Positions 10,710-23,700 of a DNA stretch of 64,000 nucleotides are shown here, one piece after another. This DNA is from Ampullaceana balthica. Its lineage: Eukaryota; Mollusca; Gastropoda; Lymnaeidae. Made by a program: the position numbers and the translations under genes. How positions within the stretch are numbered: the stretch's first letter is position 1; each line of letters starts with the position of its first letter. The notes beneath the pieces are model-generated. The model had not been told where the DNA came from. It did not search any database and saw only the letters and a program-made list of their open reading frames with translations. The stretch lies in NCBI GenBank assembly GCA_944989445.1, contig CALYLW010000052.1:1283753-1347752 (forward strand), read 5' to 3'.

Positions 10710-11778
10710 CTCTTTACTTATACTCGTATTGTATTTATAATTTATACTCTTTTTTTTCTGGGTATACTTATTTTATACTCAATTTTTTGTACCGTTACAT
10801 AAATTTTAACCTTAACTAAAGCCCCCCCATTTTGAAAAATGACTTTATTTTAAATCACTGCAGAGTGTTTGAAACTCAGGGCAATAAACTATAAGGATGT
10901 GTTGGCTTTGTCAAAGTTTAGGGGGTAACGTGGGGTGGGGGTGGTTTGGTTTGAGTTGAGGGCACCAGTTTGCGTTCTCTCCATTCTATTGTTCACCAAT
11001 ATTTGCCACCACCCACCCCCAGCCAGTCCTTTGTTTTCATATTGATTGGGTTTCCACGCCAGGCCTTGGCCATAAATCTGTAAAATTGTTCCAGGATTCA
11101 ATCAATTTTTATTGAATGTTAGAGTGACTGAATGTGATTCAAATGTGATGGGCCTCCTTCTCTCTATTATGTGGGCCTTAATTGCTATGGGAGCCTCTAC
11201 AGGGGCGTAGCTTGGGTTGGTGTCACCCAGTGCGATGTTAAAAGTTTTTTCAAAGTAAAAAAAAAGTTATTGCCCAGTATGACCATGACAAGAGTTTTAA
11301 AAAATATCGTTCATTGAAGGTCATAGTCCATAAGATGACCATTTTAACAACGTTAGGTTATTTAGAATAAAATCATTCAAATTAAATACCATTAGGAGAA
11401 ATAGGGAAAATATTAAAGACAGAGGACAAGACAAGGTACAGAACAGGTGCATTTAATAAAATAACTATTTAAAGTTTAAAACATTTTTTTAAAATTAATC
11501 AGAACGCCAAAACATCATAAAATAAATATTTTATTATTTTATTTGGCTCGTTTTTTTTAAAAATTGTTATATTGTAATATACTATAGACTCAAATCTAAA
11601 GACTAATTGACATTCATATCCATTGCCATGACCAGAACTCAGAAACAGCGAAATTACTTGTGTTTAATTAGAAAATATTACTTAAAAACAATAAACAGTG
11701 TAGGTTAATTATGACTTTAGCCACAGAACAAATATGTGGGGTCTCATTTTTCACTCCAGCCAATTTATTATGGATATT
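10710..11778. other. Gene-free stretch
   Basis: AT-rich. Near 11200-11235 is a fragment (GGGTTGGTGTCACCCAGTGC) of the GAGGCGTCACTAGG element family. No gene recognised. Confidence 0.4.
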
Positions 11779-12021
11779 TGTGTCCATAAAGTACGTCACG
11801 CTCCAGAGGGGGGAGGGGTGTAAGAAAGTGTGACAGGGGTGGGTCCAGCCATATGTGACGTCATGCTGTTTTATATTAAATTTTAATTATTTTGTTAACA
11901 ATAAACAAAATTTTTGTTTGAAAGTGTGACGTCCTTTAAGGGGGATCCTAGATTTGTGACAGGGGGGAGGGGGGAGTTTAAAATGGTCAAAAATAGCGTG
12001 ACGTACTTTATGGACGGCCCC
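11779..12021. mobile_element. TIR element, GGGGCCGTCCATAAAG family, copy 1
   Basis: Left end TGTCCATAAAGTACGTCACG, right end CGTGACGTACTTTATGGACG then GCCCC. Both ends carry subterminal G-runs (AGGGGGGAGGGG). About 240 bp without coding. The left tip has decayed. A possible TTA target duplication flanks it. The ends recall PIF/Harbinger or ISL2EU-type elements; the superfamily is not settled. Confidence 0.7.
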
Positions 12022-12604
12022 TTAGGCAGTACACACTCACGAGTTCCATGTCCGAGCTTTTCTACGGGGGAATACACATTACAAATCAATACTTCAGTGT
12101 TTTGTTTTGATTTCTCATCATTCCGTTCAAAATTTAAAGAATAATTCACAGGTAGAATTAATTAATTTGTTTTAATTAAAAAAGGGAGGTAATAGGAATA
12201 ATGAATAAGGCGACAACAATCATGTTCACAAAAGAAAGAAAAATATTTACAAAATTAATTTTTTTAAATTTTAAAAATTGGCATTCAAGACCATTGAAAA
12301 CATAATGAAATTTGCAGATACTCATAACTTGTTTCTATGAACTCAAAAAGAGTGTGTGTTTTTTAAACCGTAAAAATTAAGTTTTTTACTATAAATCTAT
12401 ATATATATATATATATAAATATAAGTAATCAGTATAGTTCATATCAGTTAAAAACATGTTTTTTTTAATGTTTTTTTAAAATTATTTTTACGTTGTAATA
12501 GTCATAATTAATTTATTTTATTTTTTTAAAATAAATAGTAGCTGTTTTTATTTCAAGATAAGAATGTTCCTTAAATGATATGATTTTTTTGGCATCCACC
12601 TAAA

Positions 12605-13160
12605 TAACATCTAGAAGATGCATATTCTAGTACAGGTCTCACCAAAGTGATGTAGCATTTTAGTTGTATGTTCTTATTACATTTACATCTGTAAAAGTTT
12701 CTTTTTATGAAAAGGTTTTGCTTGATTTTGTTAATAAGTTCGTTGACATGGGGATTCCCTGATAGTTTCTCATTTATTTTTACAATGTACTCCTAAGTAT
12801 TTTGAATCTTTAGATTGGAGTACATGTAGTTCTTTTCCATGAATGAAATATTTTGAATTTATGTGTGTCTTTTTCTTTGTTTTTCTTAGCAGTTGACACT
12901 TTTCTGGATGGAAAGACATACTCCAGTTAGTTTCCCATTTTATCAATTCATCTAAGTCTTTTTGTAATACATTGCTATCTTGTTCTGATTTAATTTTCTA
13001 TATTTTATACAAATAAATAACCTAACTTTTGTTCTTGTTGAGATGTTGTTGGGTAAATCATTTATATAAATTAAAAATAGTAAGGGGCCTAGAACAGCTC
13101 CTTGTGGAACTCATGAGTTAATCGGTATTGGTGCAGATTTATTCCCGATGACCTCCCATA
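12605..13160 (-). mobile_element. LINE (jockey/CR1-like) reverse transcriptase fragment
   Basis: The minus strand encodes, with breaks, [19 protein letters not shown] and LPNN, the RT motif-B region. It continues through KWETNWSMSFHPEKCQLL to the stretch before LVRPVLEYASS seen in the copy at 50407-51005. The FADD catalytic motif expected after TKVRLF is lost to a small deletion. Several frameshifts: a dead fragment. Confidence 0.7.
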
Positions 13161-13194
13161 TTTGTTATGTGGTCGACTCTTGTTTTTGCCATCT

Positions 13195-13378
13195 ACGTGC
13201 CCTGGATCAATGGCGTCCTCGGCCGAATAAGAGAACAGCAAATGCTGTTGCAGTTTATTTAATATAATCGAGACTGGATTACTGCAACAGTAGCGTGTGG
13301 GGATTGCCTCAAAATCAACTGAAGAGACCCCAGAAGGTACAGAACGCTGCAGCGCGGATTGAATTGAAGATGAGATAG
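13195..13378 (+). mobile_element. Second LINE type (L2/CR1-like), 5' piece of an interrupted copy
   Basis: The plus strand encodes RLDYCNSSVWGLPQNQLKRP then QKVQNAAARIELK, the thumb region after the RT core in L2/CR1-type LINEs (typically LDYCNSLLYGLP... VQNAAARLI). The copy is cut by the TIR element at 13379-14140 and resumes at 14144. Confidence 0.65.
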
Positions 13379-14140
13379 GGGGCCGTCCATAAAGTACGTC
13401 ACGCTCCAGAGGGGGGAGGGGGTGTAAGAAAGTGTGACCGTTTATAACAGGGGGGAGAGGGGGTCCGGGCCATGTGTGACGTCACGGTGTTTTATATTAA
13501 ATTTTAATTATTTTGTTAATAAAATTTAAAAAACCGTAAAAAACAAAACCAAGTTTTTTTTTACTATAAATCCTTTATGTATAGACGTAAATAAAAGAAT
13601 GTTCATTATAATACGCAGCACAAGACCATCCAAAAATACAAAATTGTAGTTGTCTCGTAAAACGTGTTTAATATAATGCGGACCGATCAGGAGTATCTTT
13701 ATAAAAAGTGTTGTCAATAAAATACGCACCTTATTGCGCGACAGGAAAGGTCGTTCAATATAATACGCACTGCGACACTCTGTCTAAAAAAATGTAACAT
13801 GATACATAGAGATAAATAAAATAATCTAAAAATTCAATAATTTAATTACGGTACATGCAATCGATTTTAAATTTTGATACATAGTTTTTATCATCGGCAT
13901 GAAACTGCCTGCAAAATTTCAGCTCGCTAGCTTACGAGGAAGTGGGTTAAAATCGATCCAAAGTTTTGGCGACAAGCAAGCAAACAATCAACCAAGCTGA
14001 AACCACGAGTTAATATAAAGAATTTAAAAACAACATTTTGTTGGAAAGTGTGATGTACTTTAGGGGGGGGATTTGTGACAGAGGGGAGGGGGGGGGTTAA
14101 ACTGGTCAAAAATAGCGTGACGTACTTTATGGACGGCCCC
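13379..14140. mobile_element. TIR element, GGGGCCGTCCATAAAG family, copy 2, nested in a LINE
   Basis: Inverted ends GGGGCCGTCCATAAAGTACG and CGTACTTTATGGACGGCCCC. A TAG lies on both sides (13376-13378 and 14141-14143), a 3-bp target duplication. Its interior shares the AAGAAAGTGTGAC and GTGACGTCA...GTGTTTTATATTAAATTTTA blocks with copy 1 and then diverges. About 760 bp and no transposase. Confidence 0.8.
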
Positions 14141-14500
14141 TAGCCAGACCACCACAAACCGGAACTTGGCGCTTTTCCCTTGCTTCCTGTGGCTGAAAGA
14201 ATAGACCATAATATTCTGTCACTATGGTATGACTTATGGCTGCATGAACCGATCAGCGCCGCGGTATTTGAAGGAATTAACATCGGAACATGTGTCTCTA
14301 AAGGGGCTGCGATCCGGAGTGGATGGACACAGTAGCAATTACATTGGCGTGCGCTCTTTTGAATCGGTGGCACCAAATTGTGGCACAGTCTTCCAAAATT
14401 TTGAAAGAATATGAAAACAAGGATCACTTTAAGAACAAATTTGAAGACTTTACAACAAAAAAAATGATAGAGTATTTAAACATCAAAGCGCAACGAGCAA
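14141..14500 (+). mobile_element. Second LINE type, 3' piece of the interrupted copy
   Basis: Continues 13195-13378 with several frameshifts. HKPELGALPLLPVAERIDHK corresponds to the usual LHWLPVxxRI region, SAAVF(E)G to APxYLxEL, and VRSFESVAPNCGTVFQNFE to the usual RAFSVAAPKLWNSLP. HFKNKFEDFTTKKM corresponds to SFKxxLKTxLF. The order matches the C terminus of L2/CR1-type ORF2. Confidence 0.65.
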
Positions 14501-15681
14501 AGTAGTCTAGCATGGATAGTATTAGCGCTATAGAAGAAAGCATTCACTCATTCGTTATATTTCTTAACTCTCTTTACACTCAATATCTTTAAATCTTAGA
14601 CTTCTCTTCAGTTAGTGCCCGAAACTTGTGCCATGCCAACGACTTTGTTTATTTTTTCTTTCTAAGGTTTATCACATCTTATTTTAAAATCTGAGCTGGA
14701 TCATTCGTCTGACCCAAAATAGCTGTTGAGGGGATTCCTATAGTTAAATCGCAATGACTGGCATTAAAATTTAGCCAACAGGCTAAGTATTAGTGAGTCT
14801 AAGCTAAGGCTAACCTTGAGTCAGTGCCACGCGGGGTATTTTATTTACACATTATAAACATTTTCAAAACTTCAAAAATATAATAATAGTAAATAAAACA
14901 AAAACTGATTGATTTAAGAAGTTATATACGTAGGCTTCTTCAATGCGCATTATTTGCAAGCATACCCCCTCTTCTACAAATAAAGTTCACAAAGAATTTT
15001 CCACGAATAAAAAAAAATCACTCTAAGGGAGGTAAGCGAAATTATTTATTATTATTTTTTTAAGGATGGATTATCCCATCCATTTTAATATTTTTAAAAA
15101 GTAATTCGTTAATAATTTTAACTAATGCATTTCATTTTATTTTTGAGGGTATGTGTGCTCTGTTACACCAACCCATGTATACTTAATTGTGCCAGAACAC
15201 TGTTGGTAATGAAATAATGAACTGTGTGTAAATAAAAAGTTTTAAAATACCTATTTAATGTGGTCATAGCTATTCTGGAGGACTTCACGAACATTGGACA
15301 TGCAAAGTTACGTAGGCGTCCACATTGACAGGACAGGTGCATTTTACATTTTTCTTTCTTCTTTTTTAAAATCAATAAATATAAGAAATAGAAGAATCAA
15401 CATCAAACAAAAAAATAATTTTATCTTCAGCTTAAGTGTTAATTTTATTTGTTTAATTAAATATAAATAAATATACTTAAAAAGCAAAAGAATTAATTGA
15501 AATTTTTCTCCGTAAAATGATTTTTATTTATTGAGAAGAAATTTGTTCTATTTGTGACAATAAGCAGTTTAATTTTATGTTAGAATTATAGCCTTACTAT
15601 AAATGTTAGGGGTATCATTTCTCAAACCATCTAATTTAACAAGGATATTTTAGTATTGGGACATTGAAAATTCATTTCATA
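14501..15681. other. Gene-free stretch
   Basis: AT-rich and unremarkable. No element ends or exons recognised. Confidence 0.4.
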
Positions 15682-15689
15682 ATCTACTG

Positions 15690-15933
15690 CGGTGCTACTC
15701 AAAGTGGTGGTCCGCGGACCGGTGCCGGTCCGTGGGCCATCCGCCACCGGTCCGCCGAAGTTTTCAAGATAGGACAGAAAAATATAATTATAATCCTACA
15801 TTTGCAACCATTAATACTGACCCGAAAGGATATGTCCAATTACATTTCGCTACATGAAAAATAGTGCACCAGTCCCTAGTGCAATTGAAAAATTCCTACC
15901 GGTCCGCCATACTAAAAAGTTTGAGAAGCACTG
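15690..15933. mobile_element. hAT-type MITE, CAGTGCTTCTCAAA family, copy 1
   Basis: Left end CGGTGCTACTCAAAGTGG, right end TTTGAGAAGCACTG. A perfect 8-bp target duplication ATCTACTG lies at 15682-15689 and 15934-15941. The interior has CCGGTCCGCCATACTAAAAA and GGACAGAAAAATATAATTAT, shared with the copy at 43360-43617. The 8-bp duplication and TIR place it in the hAT superfamily. Confidence 0.9.
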
Positions 15934-16194
15934 ATCTACTGGTGTATTATGTGTATTTATTGAGACATTTCCTGACGGAAATTTGGTTAATTGTAGCCAT
16001 AACATAAACATTAAAGGTCTTATTTCTACAACATTTTTAATAATATTAAATGATGCAATAAATATGTAACAGAAAATATTTTTTAAGGGGGGGGGGTAGG
16101 GGAGGGTTGTTTGTAGCCATGGGATGAATGTTGGGGAGTCAGATTTCTCAATCTCAGTCCAGTTTCTCTGGGCCTCGTTTCATATAAGGGTATC

Positions 16195-17260
16195 ATTTCT
16201 TAATTCAAATCTTTTATTTTATAATCTCTATAGCAGACGCTCCTTCCACACTGAAGATTATTGCATCCTACTCTTATCTATCGTTTATGTATAGTCTTGC
16301 ATTTTTATTCGTTTTAAATATTGATAGAGTGTTGGTTCTCCACATAACCCATTACACGTCCCGAATTCCACACGGGAAGAAAAATAATTTGTGTTTGTAC
16401 TAGCATAGGAATAATGAGGGTTGTATTAGATTATCTTTGTGTCATATTTCACATTTAGAATTACAGTAATTGGCTCATGTATAATTACTACTTTGCTCTT
16501 CTATCCTCTAGTGTTTAATTAAAGGTTTAATGGTGTAACTCTTGTCAGTTTTGAATATTCTCTAGTAATGAATATGGCAACTCTTTTTTGAGTTTGTTCT
16601 AATTTATCAATTTTTTCTTTGGTGGGTGGGTTCCATACAGAAGATGCAGGCCTGCCAACCTGCCAAGAAAAAAAATCTGTAGAGGGGTCCACGCGCGGTG
16701 TCGCGGCACCGCACGGCGCTAGTTTAAGGACTACATACTACAGTACATAAATATAAAGTAATAAGTTAAATCCATTATCTTTTAATTTAAGTGTCTACAG
16801 AACACTGGAAATGTTTACATTGGATTCAGATACACGAGAGAATAACCATGTTTTTCACATATGAACAGAGGCTGCATAGAGTTCAGCTTTCCAGCATTTC
16901 CCTAGTGGCCTTTTTGAACTTCAACAGTTCTTTCGTCAATTGAAGTTAGCTTTGCGTTTAGATAAATATTAGTTTTTAGTTAGAAACTTTAGAAAGATTA
17001 CATCTTAGATGTATATTCTAGTACCGGTCTCACCGAAGAAGATAGGATTTTAGTTTTATATTCTTATTACATTTAGAAAAGTTTCCCTTTATTAAGTCTA
17101 AGGTTTTGTTTAGTTTAATGACTTCATTGACATGGGTATTCCATGATAATTTCTCAATTCATTATTACTCAAATTACTCCTGAGTATTTTGCATCTTTAG
17201 TTTGGATTAGTTGTTTTCCATGAATGAAAAAGTTTGCATTTACTAAAGCCATTTAAATTT
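16195..17260 (-). mobile_element. LINE (jockey/CR1-like) 3' half, interrupted
   Basis: Colinear with 50407-51005. The 3' tail (AGACGCTCCTTCCACACTGA, GAAGATTATTGCATCCTAC) starts at about 16230 and ORF-end sequence runs to about 16648. After an insert it resumes at about 17005 (GATGTATATTCTAGTACC) and reaches 17260. Many substitutions; no open frame remains. Confidence 0.7.
16649..17004. mobile_element. Unclassified insert within a LINE copy
   Basis: About 355 bp of unrelated sequence lies between two pieces that are contiguous in other LINE copies (the junction reads CAGAAGATGCATATTCTAG there). AGATGCA on the left and AGATGTA on the right could be a 7-bp target duplication. The left part contains CGCGCGGTGTCGCGGCACCG. 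No clear TIRs. Confidence 0.45.
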
Positions 17261-20200
17261 TGGGGATTGCTATATCACTATAACTATATGCCATTTGGAT
17301 TATGATCATAGCAATGAGGTGAAATTAGGGGGGGGGCACAGTCCTCTTCTCAAATCGGATCTTTTTTTATATTCTTGATGTGGAGCTTAGGGCCTCATTT
17401 GATATTGGGAGCATCAGTAGCTCTAAGGGGTTCTTTCACTAACTTAAATTCATCATTTTAATATGTTACTCAAGTCACTTGTACCTTGACTGTTCCAGAA
17501 GTGATGACCATAATAAAATTTCCATTTCATGGCAATGTTATATCACTTAAAGATTGAACCTAACTGAGATGAGGTTTTGAATTAGGTCATGCAAAATTAT
17601 GTTCTGGAGTAGAACCATAAAACATGGATGTGTGGGTTTAAATATTTCAATACTACTATAGTATTCATAAGTCTAAATTTTTTTAGAAATAAATTTTCCT
17701 TGTAATTTACCACTACGGTGGTTTGTAGATAAGTTTCAATTTATCTTAAACCATTACATTTAACTGGATTTTGAATGCGTTTTTAACATGACCAAAAGGT
17801 CTTGTCAAAGCAACAAAAAAACTGTCAAAAGGCTTACACTTACATTACACACAAAAAGAAGGACTAAACTTCTTTTCTTTCACTGTCGCAATAATAATAC
17901 AAAATAATATCCCCAAACTTCTTAGTCTTCTAAAAACATTCATTCATTGCTGTCAGCTTTAGATTTCAGATGCCACTTCCACAAAGTAAGATTTAGTCAA
18001 TACATTTTAAAATTCATGGTAGCACAGTTTTCTAGTGGAGAAATTTTATTTAAAAGCTCATACATCAAAGTTTGCTTTTAAGCATGCTAAATAAGTCCAC
18101 CCCTTACCCACCCCTGTGTAGTTGATGAGCAGCCTGCCCAGCCATCATGTACCACTACAAGCTATACAGTTAAAGGTACACCACCTTGCTATCAAAGTCT
18201 CTCAGAAAAACATGAAAATAAATACTGGCAAATGAAACACAGCCTCAAGATACACATTAATTCTATATTTCTAGTGATAAAATGATAAACAGAATGATTA
18301 ATGAGTACAATATTACAATGTTCAATGCATTTAAAAAAAATAATTATTTGTATGTTCTTGATCTTCTGAAGAATTAAATGACTTTTTTTTTAAACATGGC
18401 TCTTTCTCTTACAGTTAGAGAGAAACTGGAGCCATATTTTACAAATGATCTTGAAAAAACATGACTGCAATAAAAAAGAAGACACATTGGATTTCATGGA
18501 GCCAGAAAATACATTTCTTCTGGGAGGTCTTCTTATTTATTGCAAGGGGAAATAATACTTGGTGCCTGTGCCATCAGTTTTTCACAACAATCCATTCTAA
18601 AATCCTGCACAAACCGAGGGGAATAATACACTAAAAACTTATTGAGATACTGTGGTGTGCATTAGATAATACATGTACTCTGTAGAATAGTAAGAAGCCC
18701 TCCAAGGAAAATGATCATAGATATGAGAAATGGTAATTAATTTGGACACTTGCAATGGCATTCTTCTAAACCTGAGTTTTTAAAATATGCAACCAACACC
18801 TGCTTAACTCACTGAGGGCAATACTCATTTCAATCAAGTTCATAGTTTATAAAATTTGCACACTGGAATGTACAAAGCTTGACCCCCCAAAGAAATTAAA
18901 CACATTCAGGGTTTCTCAAAATTAGATTTTTCAATGTAAGTTACAAAAAAGTTTTTCCAAAAGAAAAAAACACACACTTTCATTGTTAGATCCCCCCTAA
19001 AACAGTTGTTATGAGATTGAGAAACCCTGGGCTGTAAGAGGTGTACGGTATATACATTGGTAAGAATGAGTTGATGAAATTCAGCCCGATATAAGGTGTC
19101 AACACCAAGGCCTCTGGCAAGTTTTTAAAAATAATTATAATAGCTCTGTACAGCTTGAACAAGGCAGTCACTGCCTAGTTGGATGATCAATGAGATTCAC
19201 AATGTTATTATCTTACATAGCATATTGTTGGCTAATATGAACATATGTCATCAATGGGGGACAGAGACTCCCATTGATTGGTTTCAGGTTAGCAATGTCA
19301 AAGAAATAAGTCCATGTTTTCCCCAAAGTTTGAATTGTCGCTACTCCCTGATTCATCATACTTGACCAAACAAATTCTCACAGGTGCATTTAGAAACTAA
19401 ACATTGGCATCTTGTATTTACACATGTTTAAATAGAGGACACCAAGTTTATTTCTAATACATAAAAGAACAATATGCTCATTTTAAAAGGGAAAAAAAAG
19501 ACATGTATTCTTACAGGTTGTCATTCTTAAATTACATGAAATTGTCAGATAATTATTAATGGATCATTACAATTTACACCTAGCTATAATCCCCAAAAAA
19601 TTCAGTCAAAAAATATTAAAACTTTACATATGTAGAATGGAGTGCCCATAATTTAACAGATTTCATTTACAATTTACTTACACTAATAATCACAGTCTTT
19701 CCAATTAGTCACAAAGTTGCTGTCAGCCATATGATGAATCACCTTCATCAAAATACATTGTAAGGTATGATTTATCAAACAATGGCCTAGAAATAAAGAC
19801 TTAAATGTACCCCAGTACTATCTGCTGCCGTGATATATCAACTCCTTTTTTGGGGCACACTTTTATATTTACAAAAAGATGTCAAGCAACAATAAAATTA
19901 CAATATATCCATTCATAGATATCAGATTTAATCTTCTTAACTTATAAATATATTAATTTTGCTGAGATTTAAAAAAATAATAAAATCAACTTGTTAACTT
20001 GTTTTTTAAATTCATTGTAACATGAATGGTTCTGAGGCTTTATATTATAATTTTCTTCTGGGTTGAATTTGACATTTCCTACCAGGTTAAAGAATTACAG
20101 TCACTGATCCACACGACACATCCTTTAATTAGTCCGTCATAGACAATGTAAAGGCACAAACAAAGAAGAATATCATACGAAATAAATGCTTTTTTTTTGT

Positions 20201-20779
20201 TATGCATTTTATTTTGATTATTTTTTTGGTTTTATTTATGAGGCTGAATAATTTTATTAATTTTTTTTTATTTTTCAGAAGAACGAAAAGTAAAAATAAA
20301 CATCCATTGAGGGCATTATGTCCAACTTAAATACATTTTCAACAAGTTACAAACAAATACAGAAATAATAAGACCTATAACCTAACCCTACATTTTTTCA
20401 ACTTGTTAAGTCTCAAAGTAAAATGATCTTAATTGAAAGTTTATCAAATAAGTTGATTGCTAGCTTTCATACCTAGACTTTTAATTCTAGTTATTCGAAA
20501 GATGTTCTAACAAAAATTGTCTTTAATAAATTAAAAACCTTAACTACATGCCCACTCATTTTTGTGTTTATTCCTGTAAGCGTCTCAATTCTTATGTCTA
20601 AAATGCAAAATAAATTATCTATTTATATCAGAAGTAAAGAAACTTTGCTTAGCCTCTCTCCCTTTTAACACTATAAAAATTTTACAGATTGATTTAGCAA
20701 TCCAGTTATTGCAGTTAAAGTCTAACAGGAATAAAACTTGGTTCTTAAACTCAAAAGCAAGGTCATAAGTGGACATGAG
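17261..20779. other. Gene-free stretch, partly the likely 3' UTR and downstream flank of cyclin I
   Basis: Mostly unique AT-rich sequence without identifiable elements between about 17700 and 20780. The cyclin I stop codon lies at 20780-20782 on the minus strand, so its 3' UTR must extend leftwards from there. Several TTTATT hexamers (AATAAA on the minus strand) occur at 20100-20350, but I cannot choose the poly(A) site. Confidence 0.45.
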
Positions 20780-23700
20780 TTAGTTTACCAACAAGGTTTT
20801 TCCCAAGTGGTTAGCAGAATCCTCAAAATCTTGGTGCATCTCCAAGCTACAGGAGGTCCTCAGAGCTGCATGTTCCACTCCATGGTTATTAGCAGTGCCA
20901 CTATTAAGTGAAAATATGTCTTCACTGTACAGACGCTTGATTCCATCATAGATGTTCTCATCATCACAACAGACTGGGAAAATGTGCTCCACTTTACGCT
21001 TTTTAGACTGTGGTGCTGATGAAGACAGCTTCCTAGAAATTTTGGAATAACCAGTATGAAGTTGGTGCCCCAAAAAATCTGCGATGGCTTCCCGACATTG
21101 CATCAGCTGCTCACTACCAACCTAAAGAAATAATTTAGCATTAATATTTATATTACTATTCAGACATAAAAAACAAACTCAAACTAAATGTAAAAACATA
21201 CACAAAATTTATGTATGTATTTTTTTTGTTAAAGAGTCATATAATTATTCAATTTATTAAAAGTGTACTGAAATGATGGAAGCAATGTTAAATTCTTATT
21301 TTCTATATACAGTCGAACCCACTTAACTCGAGCTCGGTTAACTCGCCCACCCCATTATGTCGACGTTTTTTTATTGGAACCGCCAAATTCTCTCTTTGTC
21401 TGAGCATTTTCTCGTCGTTTAATTCGATTTTTTTAAGTCGCCGAAACCTCATAACACGAGCACAAAAAAGGGTCAAATTTTCCACTTAATGTTGATTATC
21501 TCGATCCCCATGACCGATCGCCAGCTTTTGAAAATGTTAGCTATGATTTTTTTTATAACCAAGGGAAGGGACCAATTTTCTGCCTCACCAGGGTCTGCTG
21601 GTGACGTCACAGCCCGCTTGCTCAGCGCTGTTACTTCTGGTACTATGCTTGCTTCGGTAAATAAGCGAATACATTTTTTTAAAAATCAGTCACTAGCGAA
21701 CTCCACAAACAGTGATGACGTGTATTTTTATATTTATAGACCAGAATATTATTATTATTAAGAAAACGCTTTGATTTTGATGTCACGTTCGCTCGCGTGT
21801 TGGCTCTGGTATTCTGCCGTAACACAACATAAAATTAACTCCAAGTAATAAGCTAATATACCAACTAAGTCCTGATAAAACGAAGTAAACAGTCATAATA
21901 AGATGGAATTTATTTAAATACCATATTATGTTTCACTCGTCAACTTGCCAGAATTATTGAATTTCGCCGAGCACACGACGATCCCCCCCCCCACCCAATA
22001 CGGTGGCTTTTAGGTGGGGTTGAGCTACACTGGCCATTTACCAAGGCATGCTCTGACTCAATTTAAAAAGAAAAATGTTCCTTCCCTCCAACCCACTGTA
22101 GATGTATAACAGTGGGGGAGGGGAGGGAAGGTGTCTCTTCTCGCTGTCTTGTATTGGTATGTCAAAGCAAGAGGCTTTCTTTTATATAAACATCAAAGAC
22201 CTGTCTAGCCTCCCCCCCCACCCTCATTATCCCTAACTAGAAAACTCCGTAACTTGTCCCCCCCCCCTTTGAGTTCACTTAGAGCGCTGTAGTAATAGCC
22301 GTGACCTTTGACCGTACAGTGCCTCGACAACTAAGCAAATTAAAATTTTAAAAAAAAAGCATTCCTTAGCCGTAGGCGAAGCAGACTAATAGTGATGACG
22401 TGTATATTATTTAGATTCCGAAATAGGGAGAAAGCGATTTGAAGTCACTGTCGCTAACACAACAAAAACGAACTCCGGGGTAAAAAGCTATTACGGGCTT
22501 ATTGAAGTTGCAGCTGAATAAATTATTTAAATTCCGAAGACTTAAAACTTAAATAAATAAGCCTAAACATTTTTAAAGATGAGTGTAAGCGGTCGTTCGA
22601 CAGTCGTAACTACGGTAAACACTAGTCCTAGCGTAATGGTAGTCAATTATTAACAAATTGAAACAATATTTGCGACTTTTTTCGACATGCGCAGAACGAT
22701 GCGCGAACGACTATCTGAAGTACCTACAAATATATTTATTTGAATATTGATTGTTTTCCTTGGTCCTTATATAATAAATGCCTTGGTATTTATTAGTAAT
22801 AAACTTACACTAAGATTATGACTTTAATTATAATTACATCATTAGTATTAGTAGTAAATAGCATGAAATAATAAAGTTCAAGGACGAACGAGCAAATGAA
22901 CTAAAACTAGAGCCTCAGTCTCAGTCAGAGCCGAGTCACTAATTTATTTACATAAATCATACTCGCAAGGAAGTTCCATTTCGCATAATATAATATATCA
23001 CATAATTTAACATTATATTGATATTTCTTATATTCCGATACGATTCTGATTAATCGCCCCATCACTAATTAACGCACAACACGTATATAAAGAAATTTCA
23101 AGCGCATGTTAATATTTTGCCGCCATATTGGTTTTCGTTTTAACTCGATCATCGGTTATCTCGATGCCATTTTTCATACCCCAACGCCGTCGACTTAACC
23201 GGTTTCGACTGTATACGAATATTGCCTAAAATATATTGACTCACATTGGTCATTCTTTGGAGAGCCAGAACAAGGCGAAGCCACCCTGGTGTAATCTGCT
23301 CTAATTCTAAGCTGATGAGAGCCAATGCAATGGTTGACGGACGATAGCGCTGCAGGGAATGACGGGTTAAACACCTAATCATTTTGCGCATAACAACAGA
23401 GAGATGCTCTGAGGGGCTCATGTTGCTCTGGCTGGACAACAAGTGGGGGTAGTGCATGATTAGCACTACATGGATCTGTAGACAAAATAATGGTTAACTA
23501 TATCAAAAACTACTTTCGTCTATTGAGATTTGGTTTGGTTAAGAGTTTGCAGTTAATTTTTTTTAATAAATTAAAAGCAAACTTTGAAAGTTAATTTTTT
23601 TAAAGTTTATTTGAATGTTTACTTCTATTTGTTCAAGATAAAATTAATTAGGGTGTTACTAAACATTTAGCATGACATTAAAAAATGTATATTTACCGTG

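Noticed and set aside
10092..10802. Overlapping long open frames on both strands over 10.1-10.8 kb
   Set aside because: They result from a 33-bp repeat (multiple of 3) and run through a SINE; no splice sites or start context support a gene.
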